Position numbers and translations under genes: made by a program. Positions 1 through 11,892 of a stretch of DNA of 64,000 bases are shown here, one piece after another. The stretch comes from Quillaja saponaria (taxonomy: Eukaryota > Streptophyta > Magnoliopsida > Fabales > Quillajaceae), in NCBI GenBank assembly GCA_029379385.1, contig CM055607.1, positions 30,997,235 through 31,061,234 on the forward strand. Reading direction: 5' to 3'. Numbering within the stretch: the first letter of the stretch is position 1; the number at the start of each line of letters is the position of its first letter. The notes under the pieces were generated by a model that saw only the letters and a program-made list of their open reading frames with translations, was not told the DNA's origin and ran no database searches.

Positions 1-523
1 CGCACATGAAGATGGAACATAGAATAAGTGATATATGGTGTAAGCACAATAGATAACTTGTCTAGAAGCAACAATTTACCAAAGTTGTCTTCACAAGTAA
101 ACTTCTGCTACATGACAGGAAACCAATACGGCATCGGCATTATATCAAACTCAGGATAGACACTTAAAAAAATCCATATTCACTACGAAAAGTTAATATT
201 CTTAGTTTTATGCACAAATTTGTGCAGTTGCACCATGATTAAATTCATTGCAGAAACTTTGACATAGTACAATCATCGAGGAGGCTCAATATTGCCTACG
301 ATCCGAGAAACAATAATCCAACAGGGCATAACACCTATTTTTAAGGACAGAAGTAGAAGTTATTCTAGTCTGCCAAAGAAATAAAATAATAGAGCAACTA
401 AACTACTCCTGAAAAGGCTATTACGAATCTCAAGGACAGAAATGACTACTTGAGGGGAGCATCAATGTCACTGTTCCCCTGAATATGTCACTCTGACAAC
501 AAAAAAGCATATCAGTTAAGCAC
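1..523. other. Myosin intron, left edge
   Basis: I see no coding exon here. The next myosin exon would encode the FEQFCIN segment that follows the switch II exon in this family; it is not present in either frame, so it should lie beyond the left edge. The sequence is AT-rich and unremarkable. Confidence 0.6.
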
Positions 524-3500
524 CTGTTTGTCTTGAAACTCTCAAAACCATAAATATCCAGCACACCAATTAAGTACTTCGACTCGGGGTCTTGGCCAAT
601 TGAATTATTTATTTTATCAACAAGCCTGCAGCAACATGAAGGAGAGTCACACTCAGAGATCCATACTAGAGCCCAAAAAATGAACAAATTAACATTATAT
701 GTAAGATCCTTAAGGACATATCTATAAGCAAATTCATCAGAGGCTTACCAGTCAAACAACCTGGAGTATACAATTTTAGCCAGTGCATCTCGACTAAGTG
801 CAGCAGACTCTGGATCCAGCCATTTTGTGATTGTTTCATCACGAGTTACAATCACACGTTTGCAGAGAGAATCTTCAAGAGCCTTGACATCACACCTGGA
901 GGAGAAAATGACAAACCAAGGACAAAGAATTTTACATGCAGAGATATGAAGTGAAAACTAAAGCAAACAATAAATCCATCAACCAGGGCAAGTATGCCAA
1001 AAAAATTATTCACTTACATAAAAAGCTCAGCTGCTGTTCGTAGATGGAACCAAGATTTTTCATCTTTCGGAACAGATGAGTCTATTTCCTCCCCTTTTGC
1101 AAATTCAATGTTTCCAAGATGCAGAATTGCAGCCACAACTCGAAATATTGCATCCTGAAAGGGGATATGAAACCAAGAAACACAAAACATTCAAAAAAAG
1201 ATTATGCTTGAACTTAATCGTGAACGTAAATAAGATCCTCAATAGAGTACCTGTTCCTCCGAACTTATTCCAACAATATCCATTGCTCTCTTAGTTTCAA
1301 TGTATTCTTTAGCATCATCAATCCCATCCAACTCATAGCAATTTGTTTGATTCAGGTAATGAAATGTTCTTGGGTTTCCCAATTTGTACTTCTGAACATC
1401 CTGTCAGAAAGAAAATGAACAGAAAAACGTAAGAACATAAGACAAATTAAAGAAATGACCAAATAAGCTAGCTATATTCATGAAACTTAGTAAATTTAAT
1501 ATAGAACTCTTTCCCAAGTTAAACCAATCTAGTCACTGTTCAAAGCCTAAAGATTTGTTGGCCTAATTATAAAGTGAAACTTGTTCTCACTCTCTAAATG
1601 TTTTTCTCACATAACACTCCAACATTTAAGTAATTATCACAGGAAAAATCCAAACAAGAAACAGCTACAGCTCTCAGGCACAAAAGTTTCCTAAAACTAT
1701 GATACAAAATTCACTGGAAGTACAAGTGTTCAGAAAGAATAGGAGTGATTTCTACCAACTAACAACTAACAAGGCAAACTTCCCATAACACGATGAAGTC
1801 TTGGTCTAGTTTAAAATGGGTTTCCACCAACAGAAAAAGTACAATTTCAGTAGAAAATAAAGAGAATGATCAACAAACTTGACATGTACATATCTGTAAC
1901 AACCGTATATAACTTGTATCCGTGATCTGCATGGGTGTATGTTTCCCATGTAGTCATATTAAGTAGTATTTGGTCTGAATCAGGGGACAAAGCTTAATAT
2001 GAAAAAGGAATAAATCATAAACTCTAGTAATTGTCTATGTTCACGAAAACAAGAGTTTATTATCAACAGTGAAGGACAGAATCTCTCAACCCTAAGAGTA
2101 AGCTCATCTGGACAGTATATCCACTCCTAAACAACAACGAAAATAACAATCCTTAATCCCATAATTTTGGGGTCAACTACACGGATCTTGAGAAAACTAG
2201 TTTGAATATTTCAAATGAATAAATTCTTTAAGAATGAAATATATTATTTACATTTATATATTTAGTTTGAACTCTGAAGGGTGATACTGCAGGCTATCAT
2301 TTTGACATACAGTAAAAAACAAACACGTCAATTTTTGAAACTGAAAAAGACGACCTTTTCAATTCCCAAAATAAATAAGGATGAGATGTTAAGACAAGAA
2401 CTTCCCTGAATTTCAAATTTTGAAAGAAATATGTGGCCTCGAGATTGAAGGAGTCAATTCCAATGCAATATTAGTACTTCTAAGTAAACAGGAAATTTGA
2501 AAGAAAAAAAAAAAAAAAAAAAAACTCTCTATTCAATCTTGTTCGTGACTATATTCTCTTCTAATTCACAATCCTACAAAATTTATCTTTTAGCTTTAAA
2601 GGTATCCTTTGATCAAACAAGAAACCCGAAGAAATTCTCCTTTTCATCCACCCAGTCCTGAGCCTATGGAAACATCCTCCAAGCGCTCCATCAAACCGAA
2701 TTATTGATCCCTGATACCTGTTTTGTTGACTAGTTGAAATTCTTGACCCTCAGCTCCAACTAAACACTCGTTCCATCTATGCCCTTAAATTAACGACTCA
2801 TATATCAAATGTCTGTCCTGCATAACTTAAGGCCTCTAGATTCTAGATTATCTCTCCAAAATTCTAGTTGAGTATAGACAACCACCCAAGTTTCATCAAC
2901 TAACATATGGCAACAAAAAGCATGCACCAAGGGACCTCGTGCTCTATATGCATAGTCAGAACATCTATCACCACAGCAAAAAAAATGTATAGTAGATACT
3001 GATGTATGCCTGTCGTTCGAAGATCTACCATGACTCCTCTAATAGATCTTACACTAAAGCAAAACAGAAGGGAAAAAGAAAAATTAAAAAATCAGGCACT
3101 GCTTCAGCAAGCGGTTATACTTAGAAATACTGAAGTATAGGGAAATAGAAAAGCTTATTATTCCAAAGCACAAATCCTGTTGAGACAATTTTTTATAATT
3201 GCACAAGTTCAACCAATTCTATCAAACAATAGAAGTTCCTCAAGTAAATCATATCTCAATTTTTATTACCTCTGGAGGTGCAGAACAAAGCATGTAGAAA
3301 CAGTGATAATTTCTCTCGGGATCAGACAACTGACAAACACGTGATCTTTCCAGCAGATAAGTTCGGATAGCAGCACCAGAAATTTTCCCCTTCTGGTCAA
3401 ATTGAATCTCCACAAACTTTCCAAAACGACTGCAAAAGTCACGAATTAAACGACACAACACAAATCAAAAATCATATGCCCTAAAATTTGGAATAAACAA

Positions 3501-4857
3501 ATAAAATCTTATTTATGATTGCCAACCTTGAATTATTATTCCTGACAGTCTTTGCATTGCCAAAGGCTTCTAGGACAGGATTGGACTGAGAAACAAGGAC
3601 AATTGACAAAATTGAAAAATTAATTAAATGCAAGATAAGATATTAGAAAAACTGAGATTCTAATGGTTCTTTTACCTCCAGGACTTGCTGCTCAACGGTT
3701 CTACCCTCAGCAACAGGCTCTCCCTCCCATGTAAGCAAGATAACGCATCAGCAGTTTTGTGCTTTCTGTTTTACCAGCCCCACTTTCACCACTAACCAGT
3801 ATTGACTGACTTATCCCCTCATTAATCATAAGCCTGAATTCAAAACTTGTAAATGAAACTAGTAGAGTGATCAGATAACATTTTATTGATCATGTATGAT
3901 ATGTTACCTATATGCAGAATCTGCAACAGCAAAGGGATGTGGACTCAGCTCACCAAAATCTGCTCCCTTGTATTGTGCCATCATATGGCTATCATATAGA
4001 TGAGGTAGTTTTCTGAAAGGGTTCACAGCGATCAATATATTTCCTGTGTAAGTCTGGACGAACAATTTTTGGAATTAGCCTGATTAAAGAAACATGTCAA
4101 GGATGCATGGAAACATGAAGAATAAGATGTTCAACCAGGATACCCCAAAAAGTAATATGAGCACTCATAAGAAAAAATTGAATAAACCAAACCCCACATG
4201 CACACATCATACTTGCATTCCAAATGGGTGTCTGTGTGCATCTAGTAGGGGGACAAACTTTAAGTAGATTCCTTTTAGGATACTTACATATATTTCATTG
4301 ATATCGTATCTTGATCTCAAATTCTCCAAGACTCCAGGGTTCATGCAAATAAGCAAGCTTTGTCATATCATCCACTCCACATGGTGGGGCTTCAGCATCT
4401 TTGGGGTAGATATTGGAAGCCTTAACAACAACCTGTAATTCCCATAACAAATTTCACAAGTCCAAACATTAGAGAGCTTCTAACATGAATACTCCATATC
4501 TTATGTACCTAAAGCCTGTAGATATGTTGCATAGTGAAAAAAGTTTCAGAGTCCTCAGAAACTGGAAAATCCATATATTTTATTTCAAAATAAATTTCTT
4601 TATTCACAACCTATGAGTACCACAGCTGAGAATTCATGTTTGAAGGTTTAAAGTGCCCAGAGTACAAATAGGTGAAACTGAAGAACAACGAACGAAATAA
4701 TTAATTACTTTTAACATATTTCACAAAGCATTCTCACCGTCTTCCCTGATGTGCAGAGGACTTTAATTTCTTCACCATTGACCTCCAAAACTTCACCATC
4801 TACCCAAGCCACATCAGGATCCTCCACCCAAACAAGAGACCCAACTACTGTACTCAT
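524..4857 (-). CDS. Class XI myosin heavy chain, N-terminal motor part; runs off left edge; two +1 frame breaks
   Basis: Actin-based motor for organelle movement and cytoplasmic streaming. Coding exons on the minus strand, in order of translation: 4738-4857 (exon may begin at 4866), 4288-4432, 3908-4053, 3676-3833, 3527-3585, 3270-3429, 1251-1400, 1018-1154, 749-895, 524-625. Visible landmarks are the N-terminal SH3-like segment ([11 protein letters not shown]), the P-loop GESGAGKT, switch I NNNSSRFGKF and switch [10 protein letters not shown]. The remaining head, IQ, coiled-coil and DIL-containing tail lie left of the window. I took the start as MSTVVG at 4857. A tiny upstream exon supplying another ATG is possible, because an acceptor sits at 4867 and the frame is open through it. 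Exon lengths fit the family except exon 4288-4432 and exon 3676-3833, which each carry one extra base (near 4336 and 3715). Either shift alone would truncate the protein. Class XI assignment is firm; the exact paralogue is not. Confidence 0.9.
1401..3269. other. Long myosin intron (1.87 kb)
   Basis: Intron between the exon ending SAPPE and the exon beginning DVQKYK. Both ends fit splice consensus on the minus strand. It contains a poly-A/T tract near 2503-2523 and no recognisable gene or element. Confidence 0.75.
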
Positions 4858-5880
4858 AGAAGCAGCCTGCAAAACAAGGAGGGTCAAGATATCAAGCAGA
4901 TTTGTATGACTACACCCCATCCCTTGGCAAAATTTGCATGTCATCACAAAAGCAAGGAAATAGACTCAACGTAAATTTGGATCAACAATAAGTTAAATGT
5001 AGAGTCAATACAGTTGTTAAATTCGAAGGCTGTAGCTATTATGTCAAAACAATAAACATTAAGGAAAATTGTGGCAAGCTAGTAATCTCATGAAACAACA
5101 AGCACCCAGAAGATTTAGAGAACCCAATGCAACATATGAATATGTGAGGCAACTACCATAAAACCAATCAACTGAAACCCTTGGCCAGATATTTCGGTTT
5201 CCTCTCTAAGAGATTAGTCAACGCGGTAAAAACTAGAATTGGACTCCTCTACTATTGTTAGAATGGGCATCTAAATAAACTGCTGAGGTGCCCCAATTTG
5301 AATTAGATCAAAAGGGAAACAAATAAACCAATTAGCACGTAGCAGATAAACAAAAAAATTAAAAATTTGATTCAACTCAACACCAGATCAGTCCATAAAC
5401 AAAGGCGACCAACAACCCCTTAAATCATCAGTTTCCAAAGAGGTCTCATTTTACTAAGGCAACCCAAAACTTAAATCATACACACCATTTTTCAGAGACA
5501 CTGATCCGATCAAAATCTCAGCTTGCTTCTGGATCTAATTCCAATTCCTCAGACAATTAGTTCTGAAATCAGAACCAAATGCTTCTCCACTCCACCTTCT
5601 TGTTTCGACTATAACAATAACTCTTATTGATATGAGCTTTAAAACAATCCAAAAGAAAGAAATAAAAAAAAAAATCCAAACTTTTTATGTAATGTATATC
5701 AAAGTAAAGAAATGAGAAACTTAAAACCCTTCAACAAGCTCAAAATTTTTGAAGAAGAGAATAAGCCCTCGGCTCGTTGACAGCAAACCTTCCCTCTTCG
5801 TTTGTTTTCTGTGTTTTTGTATAATCTCTTTGTTTCTTACTTCCTTCCCACAATGTGTTGCTGTCTTCTGGGCTAAGTTT
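4858..5880 (-). promoter_or_regulatory. Myosin 5' leader, leader intron and presumed promoter side
   Basis: A good acceptor lies at 4867 just upstream of the myosin ATG, so the leader is probably interrupted by an intron whose 5' exon falls roughly at 5700-5870, where purine-rich leader-like sequence is seen on the minus strand. No convincing TATA box was picked out. The boundaries are inferred, not seen. Confidence 0.35.
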
Positions 5881-7604
5881 AGTAGTTCATATAAACTTGA
5901 TGATGTTAATTTAGGGGATAATTAAGGAGTACATAACGCTCTTAACTCACTAGAATTCCCAAATTACCCTTACATATTTCCTTGAAATACGGAATTTTAA
6001 TTACAACTCGGACGTGTTCAGTCACAGAGTCACCCTCTCAAAGTTGTCTGAAAATCGTGAGAACTCAAAATCCGGAAGCGCCTAAAGTCTACCAAAGTCT
6101 TGCTTATGGTCCGTACTTAACCACTTTTGTGAGGGGAAATGTTGTCTTTTTGGCGTGGACATAGTAATATCGTGTCAAATGTTTTCTTCAAGAAGTGAAA
6201 AAACTGAAAATAGTATTTAATAAATTAAAATTTTTATTAAGATACAATAAATTTAGTTTTAAAAAATTAAAATATTTTGAAATTTATTTAATAATATTTT
6301 TTTAAACATTCATTTTTTATACATAACTTATTGTTTTCAATTAAATTTAACAATCAATCAACCTTATGATTCGTAGTTTTGTTTTTAGAACAATAATTAG
6401 GCTACCTTTACTTTACTTAAAGAGGGGGTGAATACCATATCTAATAGTGTCTCTTCATAGTTTTGATCTTACATTTACATGAAAAACACACACACATATA
6501 TATATATTTAATTTAACGGTCATTGTTTGTTATTTGTTTTTCACTGCATAGAAAAATAATACAATGAAATTGACCATTGGTAGTTTTAGTAACTTTTATG
6601 GGATGTTATAGAAATTAAATGGATATCTAGCATTATTATATACAAGGTTCCATCTGTATATTGCGTAATAGATGAAAATTGTCTAGCATAATGGCTTAAA
6701 CTTTTTAGTCAATTAATTATTTAATATGATATCATAATCGCTTAATCGTGTTAATGCATAATTTAAATGATTAAGAGTTCAATTCTAATTGATTTTATTT
6801 ATTTTGGTTTAATAGTCAAGTGTGTTCAGAATAATTTATACGCACTTGACTAATCACTTATTCAATCCGATCATATACACTATTAATGCCAAGATTAAAA
6901 ATTTATGATAATTTTACTCCCTTTTCACAACCCACTCGGAGTTCAATTCTTATTGATACACATTCTTATAAGTAATATTTCATTAAAAGTGTATATAACC
7001 CATGGAATTACATATATATAACCCATAGGTCTTTTGATGTATTGTGAAAGTCAATATTCTTGCCAAATTAAAAAAATATATATTATATGCAGACTATTTT
7101 TTTATATAAATAATTGTGATGAATTTAAATTCGCATTAAATTTTATGATAACAAATAGCTTTATTTTATTTTAAATTTTGATTAGTAAATGCCAACAACT
7201 TAGTAATCTTAAGATGACCCTTGTAATTAATTTAACATGATTATTACTATTACTATGTATATTATTCTCTATTTTATTTTGAATTTTTGGCTTTTCATTT
7301 TTATGATAAAAAGAAGAAACATTAATGTCATTTCTGTTTGTATCATACAGGTAGACTGTAGATAGATCCTTTCCCAACCATCAACTATCATCAAAATAAA
7401 AAGCAAACAAATAAATTTGTATTATATATATATATACAAATTTTTTATTTCATGCAAGAATAAAATTATTGCATAGTCATGAATATGCTTAGATTATTAA
7501 TACTGAGATTCATATGTAGAAGTCATGCAACTATTATGCACCCAAAATCAATGGATTTCTTGTGAATTAAAAGTAACTACGAAAATCAACTTTTTGGTAT
7601 GCCA
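5881..7604. other. AT-rich intergenic DNA
   Basis: No gene supported. It contains a short CA/TA microsatellite near 6487-6508. Around 6800-6990 is a stretch beginning GGTTTAATAGTCAAGTG that resembles segments near 36465 and 54810, which suggests a dispersed low-copy repeat. Confidence 0.6.
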
Positions 7605-7613
7605 TTTTATGAA
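7605..7613. repeat. Target site duplication, left copy (TTTTATGAA)
   Basis: Exact match to 7956-7964 on the other side of the MITE; an exact 9-bp duplication supports a relatively intact insertion. Confidence 0.85.
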
Positions 7614-7955
7614 GGGAAGGCTATTTGCACAACCGAAATGGTTGGTTGCACAACCTAAAAAAATAAAGACAATAAATTTAAATTGACTAATATACCCTTT
7701 ATATATATATATATATATATGAATGTGAATATGTGATCTGTCATCTGAGCTAAGAGATCGAGATTTTAGTATGAGCATGAACGACGTTGAGAGGAGGACG
7801 GGAAGAGAAGAAGGGCTTTACAGGAGTTTGACAAAAAAAACTAAATTTATTTTATATTTTCTTTAAAATTTAATAAATATAAATTATTCTCTAAAAGGGT
7901 ATATTAGTCTATTTAAACTTATTGTATTTATGAGGCTGTGTAAATAACCCTTCCC
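7614..7955. mobile_element. MITE, Mutator-like (MULE) type, 342 bp, with 9-bp target duplication
   Basis: The flanks at 7605-7613 and 7956-7964 are the identical 9-mer TTTTATGAA. Between them the ends are imperfect inverted repeats: the left begins GGGAAGGCTATTTGCACA, and the right, read in reverse complement, begins GGGAAGGGTTATTTACACA. Further in, GACTAATATACCCTTT recurs in inverted form on both arms, with an indel between. A 9-bp duplication is characteristic of Mutator-like elements. There is no transposase coding capacity, so it is non-autonomous. An AT dinucleotide tract (about 7701-7720) lies in the left half. Confidence 0.85.
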
Positions 7956-7964
7956 TTTTATGAA
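7956..7964. repeat. Target site duplication, right copy (TTTTATGAA)
   Basis: Exact partner of 7605-7613. Confidence 0.85.
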
Positions 7965-10900
7965 TTGTTACTTGTTTTCAGATGTAGTTTTTTTCTAGAA
8001 AAGAAACAACAATAACTTATTTGGGGTGGAGGGATACATTTATTAATAGTACATGTCAGTTTGTCCAATTTGTATAACTTTTTGGTGTCATTTAAGGACA
8101 CGAAAGTTTGGATTGAGTCACTCTTACAGAAGATGTGATTTCTAGGATAGGAGAGAACTACTCCCATTATGTAGCCCACAAATATATTGAATTTCATATA
8201 TGCTAAATAAATAAAAATACCATTAACCTTATATAATTGATAATTTATTACTCAATTCACAATTGTGCAGTTTGAATTTATTTTCATTCCATTTGCTCAA
8301 GTAGTCAAGTCGAGTTGGGCTTGGGTAAGATCAAGCCCCAATCGTAAGATTTATAAAATAGAGTTTGTCTTGCGACCCTAAACTTAAGTTTAAGTTAACC
8401 TCATTAACGATGCATGAATCATATCAAATAGTTGATGTAAAAATTTAAAATATCTAAAACATGTTCTGATATTATTTTTAGTTAATTTATAATGAAATTG
8501 GTCTAAACATAAAATAAATTGAGTATTTTAATAATAATTTATTTTATTATTTCAATGGTAGAAAGATAGCCATATTAAAAGTTAGAGGTATTTCACCAAA
8601 AAATTGATTAATTACTGAAAAATAGTAACATATAAACTTTTTACACATTATAATAATTTTTTCTCTTCTTCTATATATAATTTTTTTTATTTCATTATTC
8701 AATATTTTCTTTATTATTTTGCTAAATTTTTGGAATTTATTATTGATGAGTATCAAATGACTGTATTTAGGGCTGAAATCGATAAGAATAGTTCGAGGTT
8801 CGACTCGTAGTTGGTTTGAAACAAAATACACCAAACTAGAGTTCGATTTTAAATGGTTAAAATTTTCGAGCCAAGTATAAAATTTCAAATATTTAGCTCG
8901 AAAGCTTGTTGAACTTCTCTTTTAAGATTTTTAATTTTTTAAAAATTATATACTTTTTATTTCATTTAAATACATAAGTTTTGATTTTTTTTAATTACAA
9001 TATATTAATTATTTTTTAAAAATATTAAATATAAATAATTTTCTAATCGAGTACTTGAGCCAAGTCTAGTTTAGAATGAGGCTCTAATTTGAGTTTCTTA
9101 GTTTGAGTCGAGCTCGAGTATCTCAATACCAAGCTCATCTCGACTCATTAAAGCCTAACTACATTTTTCTTTTATTATTATTTTACTTTAATTTTGTTAT
9201 TTTATAAAAAATTTAAAATACGTATTGCAAAACATCAGTGACATGATTATTTTTATTTTTCCCAAATTATATATTTTTTTAAGGTTATCCACCATGAAAT
9301 AAAAATTTATAAATATGTATAATAAAAAAAAAGTTTTCCACAATATTCATAAGTTTTATCTTATAATATGTAGTAATAAAAATAAATAAGAATTAAAAGA
9401 CAAAAGAAAATAAAATTTCATATAGGTTGATATTTTTTAATATTCATCTTAAACATTTAATTAATAAAATAATCAATTAAATATTGAATTAAAATATGAT
9501 AGGTTAAGAGAAAAAAAGAATAAAAGTGTAAAAATATTATCATGTCACTATTTTTTGTACTATACTCACCGATTTTTTATTAATTACCTCAAACAATATG
9601 AAATAGAAAAATAAATACCTTAAATGATATAAAAATAAATAAATGTCTACTTTGATAATGACTTTAAGTTGAAATCCTTATATAATACTTAATTCTAAAA
9701 ATTTAAATCCTGTAAATATAAAATGGATGTTAAAAAATAAAATTTAATTTAAGATACTCGTTAAATTATATAAACAAAAAAAATTTATAAACTATGAAAC
9801 AAGTTTTATTTAACATATAACATGTTATTTTAAAAAAGTTTCTATTGTTAAATCTTAAATGCCCTTAGAACACTATAAAAATTATTAAAAAAACTAAAAA
9901 GAACATGTTATAAATCTCATAATTGATCCGTACACCTCATTTACACGCGTTTTCAATACTCGGGGACGTGTTGACACAACACAAGTTGCTTTATACTATA
10001 TATTATTTTGTTTAAGATGTGAAAGTAATTAAAACTAGCGGTCTTTATAGAGCTACTATATTCGGTGCAATTTTAGCCGTTGATTTTCAGTTAGTTGTTT
10101 TCTCTTGATATATTTTTTTTCCCTGTGCAATCATATTCACAGAATCATAATTTGACTAAAATCTTAAAAAGAAATAACAGGAAGTTGGCTTCAATGTCAC
10201 TGCCCTGAAAGACGGAGTCAATTAGGAAAAAATGTGTTCTATTGACCAATTTAGCACACCCTACCAAAAAGTTAAAGAAAACTATATTCTACCATAATTT
10301 CTTTTGGTTTGTACAATTTGCTAGATTAATTAACACAAAAATGTTAATCTTAAAAGTAAAAGAATCAATATTGACATATAAAATTATTAAGTACTGTTCT
10401 GTGCACAAGATCATTACAGAAAAAACTAACCCCGTATTTATATATTCAAAAGATATTTATATATTCACAGCTATAACTTTCATTTATTATTGGTCAAACT
10501 GGTCTTGTACTCTTGTTCATCAATTGACTTACATGATTGACCAACCTAAAAAACGTGATGAAAACTCTTCATAATTCAAATTGTTTCAACCACCGTAAGA
10601 AAAGATGTCTTTCAATTGCATATTTCTGATCCATTCTCCATTATAATTTTGAAACAACCAACATTTTCTGACATTCTTTCTTATTATGTAAGAATCATTA
10701 ACACAAGGAATAAGTAAACAAAACCAACAACAATCTATTCTGGGATTTGAGGCTTCATATGGAAAAGCTTTCAGTAATTCATTTATTCCAAATTGAGCTC
10801 ACCGATTGACATGTAATGGTAAGCAGTCACTTCCTTGAACTAGAAACCAGTGACCTAAACAAAAGATTTGGGCACAACTCTATCAGGGAGCATTTCAATT

Positions 10901-11892
10901 GCTTCCAGGGGCAAATTGATGGTTTCCATAATGCTAATTAATAAGATCATTCCTGGCAAAATTTCCTATACCTGCAAGTTCTGAATCAAAGAAAAACTGT
11001 CAGATATGAACTACAGTGCTCCATTTCTCCTGGTATTTGTGTCACCTTTAATGTTTCTTCTTATTCATTTCTTCTGGAATCTGGACTACTAGGCTCTTCA
11101 CAAACAATGAAGAAGAGAGCTGCTGGTAATCAACCAGACTTCAAACCCCTGGAGGAAAAGTTAAAATCCGATCTTATGCAGTTATAATCATAATTTACAA
11201 AACCACATTCATCTAACTTCTATTCATAACTTATCACCCCTATCATTAGAATTATGAAGTATCAGAAGATTTAAACTGCAATATTATACTAGCATGTTTC
11301 TCTGCCATCTAGCAGTGAATCTTCTTCCTTCCTTTTTCATTAATGAAACTGTTTCTTTTGTTGTTCATAAATAACTGCCATTGCAGTGCTGACAATCCAC
11401 CAGCAAAAAGAAAAACACACCAAAAAGTCGAGAACCAGCTGCAGCTACTCAAAAAAGCCAACAAGTTCTTACATGTGAAGGAAATAGGCAACAAATTAAG
11501 GATCCTATATCAAGAAACAATGTTCTCTGACTAACATGAGTTTCACACTCTTATTACCACAACCGAAACAATAAATTAGTCCATTCCTACATTGGAAAAT
11601 AAGTTATGTGGTCACAATGACGGATTAAGTACTTTTTCTTAGGCGAAACAATATGACATGAGCTATTCCAAACGAGTTAAATGTTATACTTCCTACTTCT
11701 ATTTAGGGGGTAGAGAATAACTTTGTTTCTAATTTGTAGTGCCCATATTTTAAAATTTTGCACTTGGAAAAATTTGAACTTAACCCTGTCAACATTAAAT
11801 CAAGCAATAGATCATACCAAGGATAAATATTAACAGACTAAGTAATCTACTCCATGATTATTGGCACAAAAAGAAACCTTCTCAGAGGTGTG
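7965..11892. other. AT-rich intergenic DNA and 3' flank of TIM21
   Basis: No gene supported; open frames here are low-complexity and AT-driven. From about 10.6 kb onward base composition rises toward that of the transcribed TIM21 unit, so part of 10.7-11.9 kb may be its 3' UTR or downstream region. No polyadenylation site could be fixed. Confidence 0.5.
8765..9165. repeat. Possible degenerate inverted repeat element with TCGAG-rich arms
   Basis: Segments around 8775-8885 and 9040-9150 are both rich in TCGAG/CTCGA words of opposite orientation, flanking an AT-rich middle, as seen in some plant MITE-like repeats. No target duplication or clean terminus was found, so the call is tentative. Confidence 0.3.

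Noticed and set aside
8547..8888. 113-codon open frame, minus strand
   Set aside because: Lys/Ile/Asn-rich product of AT-rich intergenic DNA; a chance frame.
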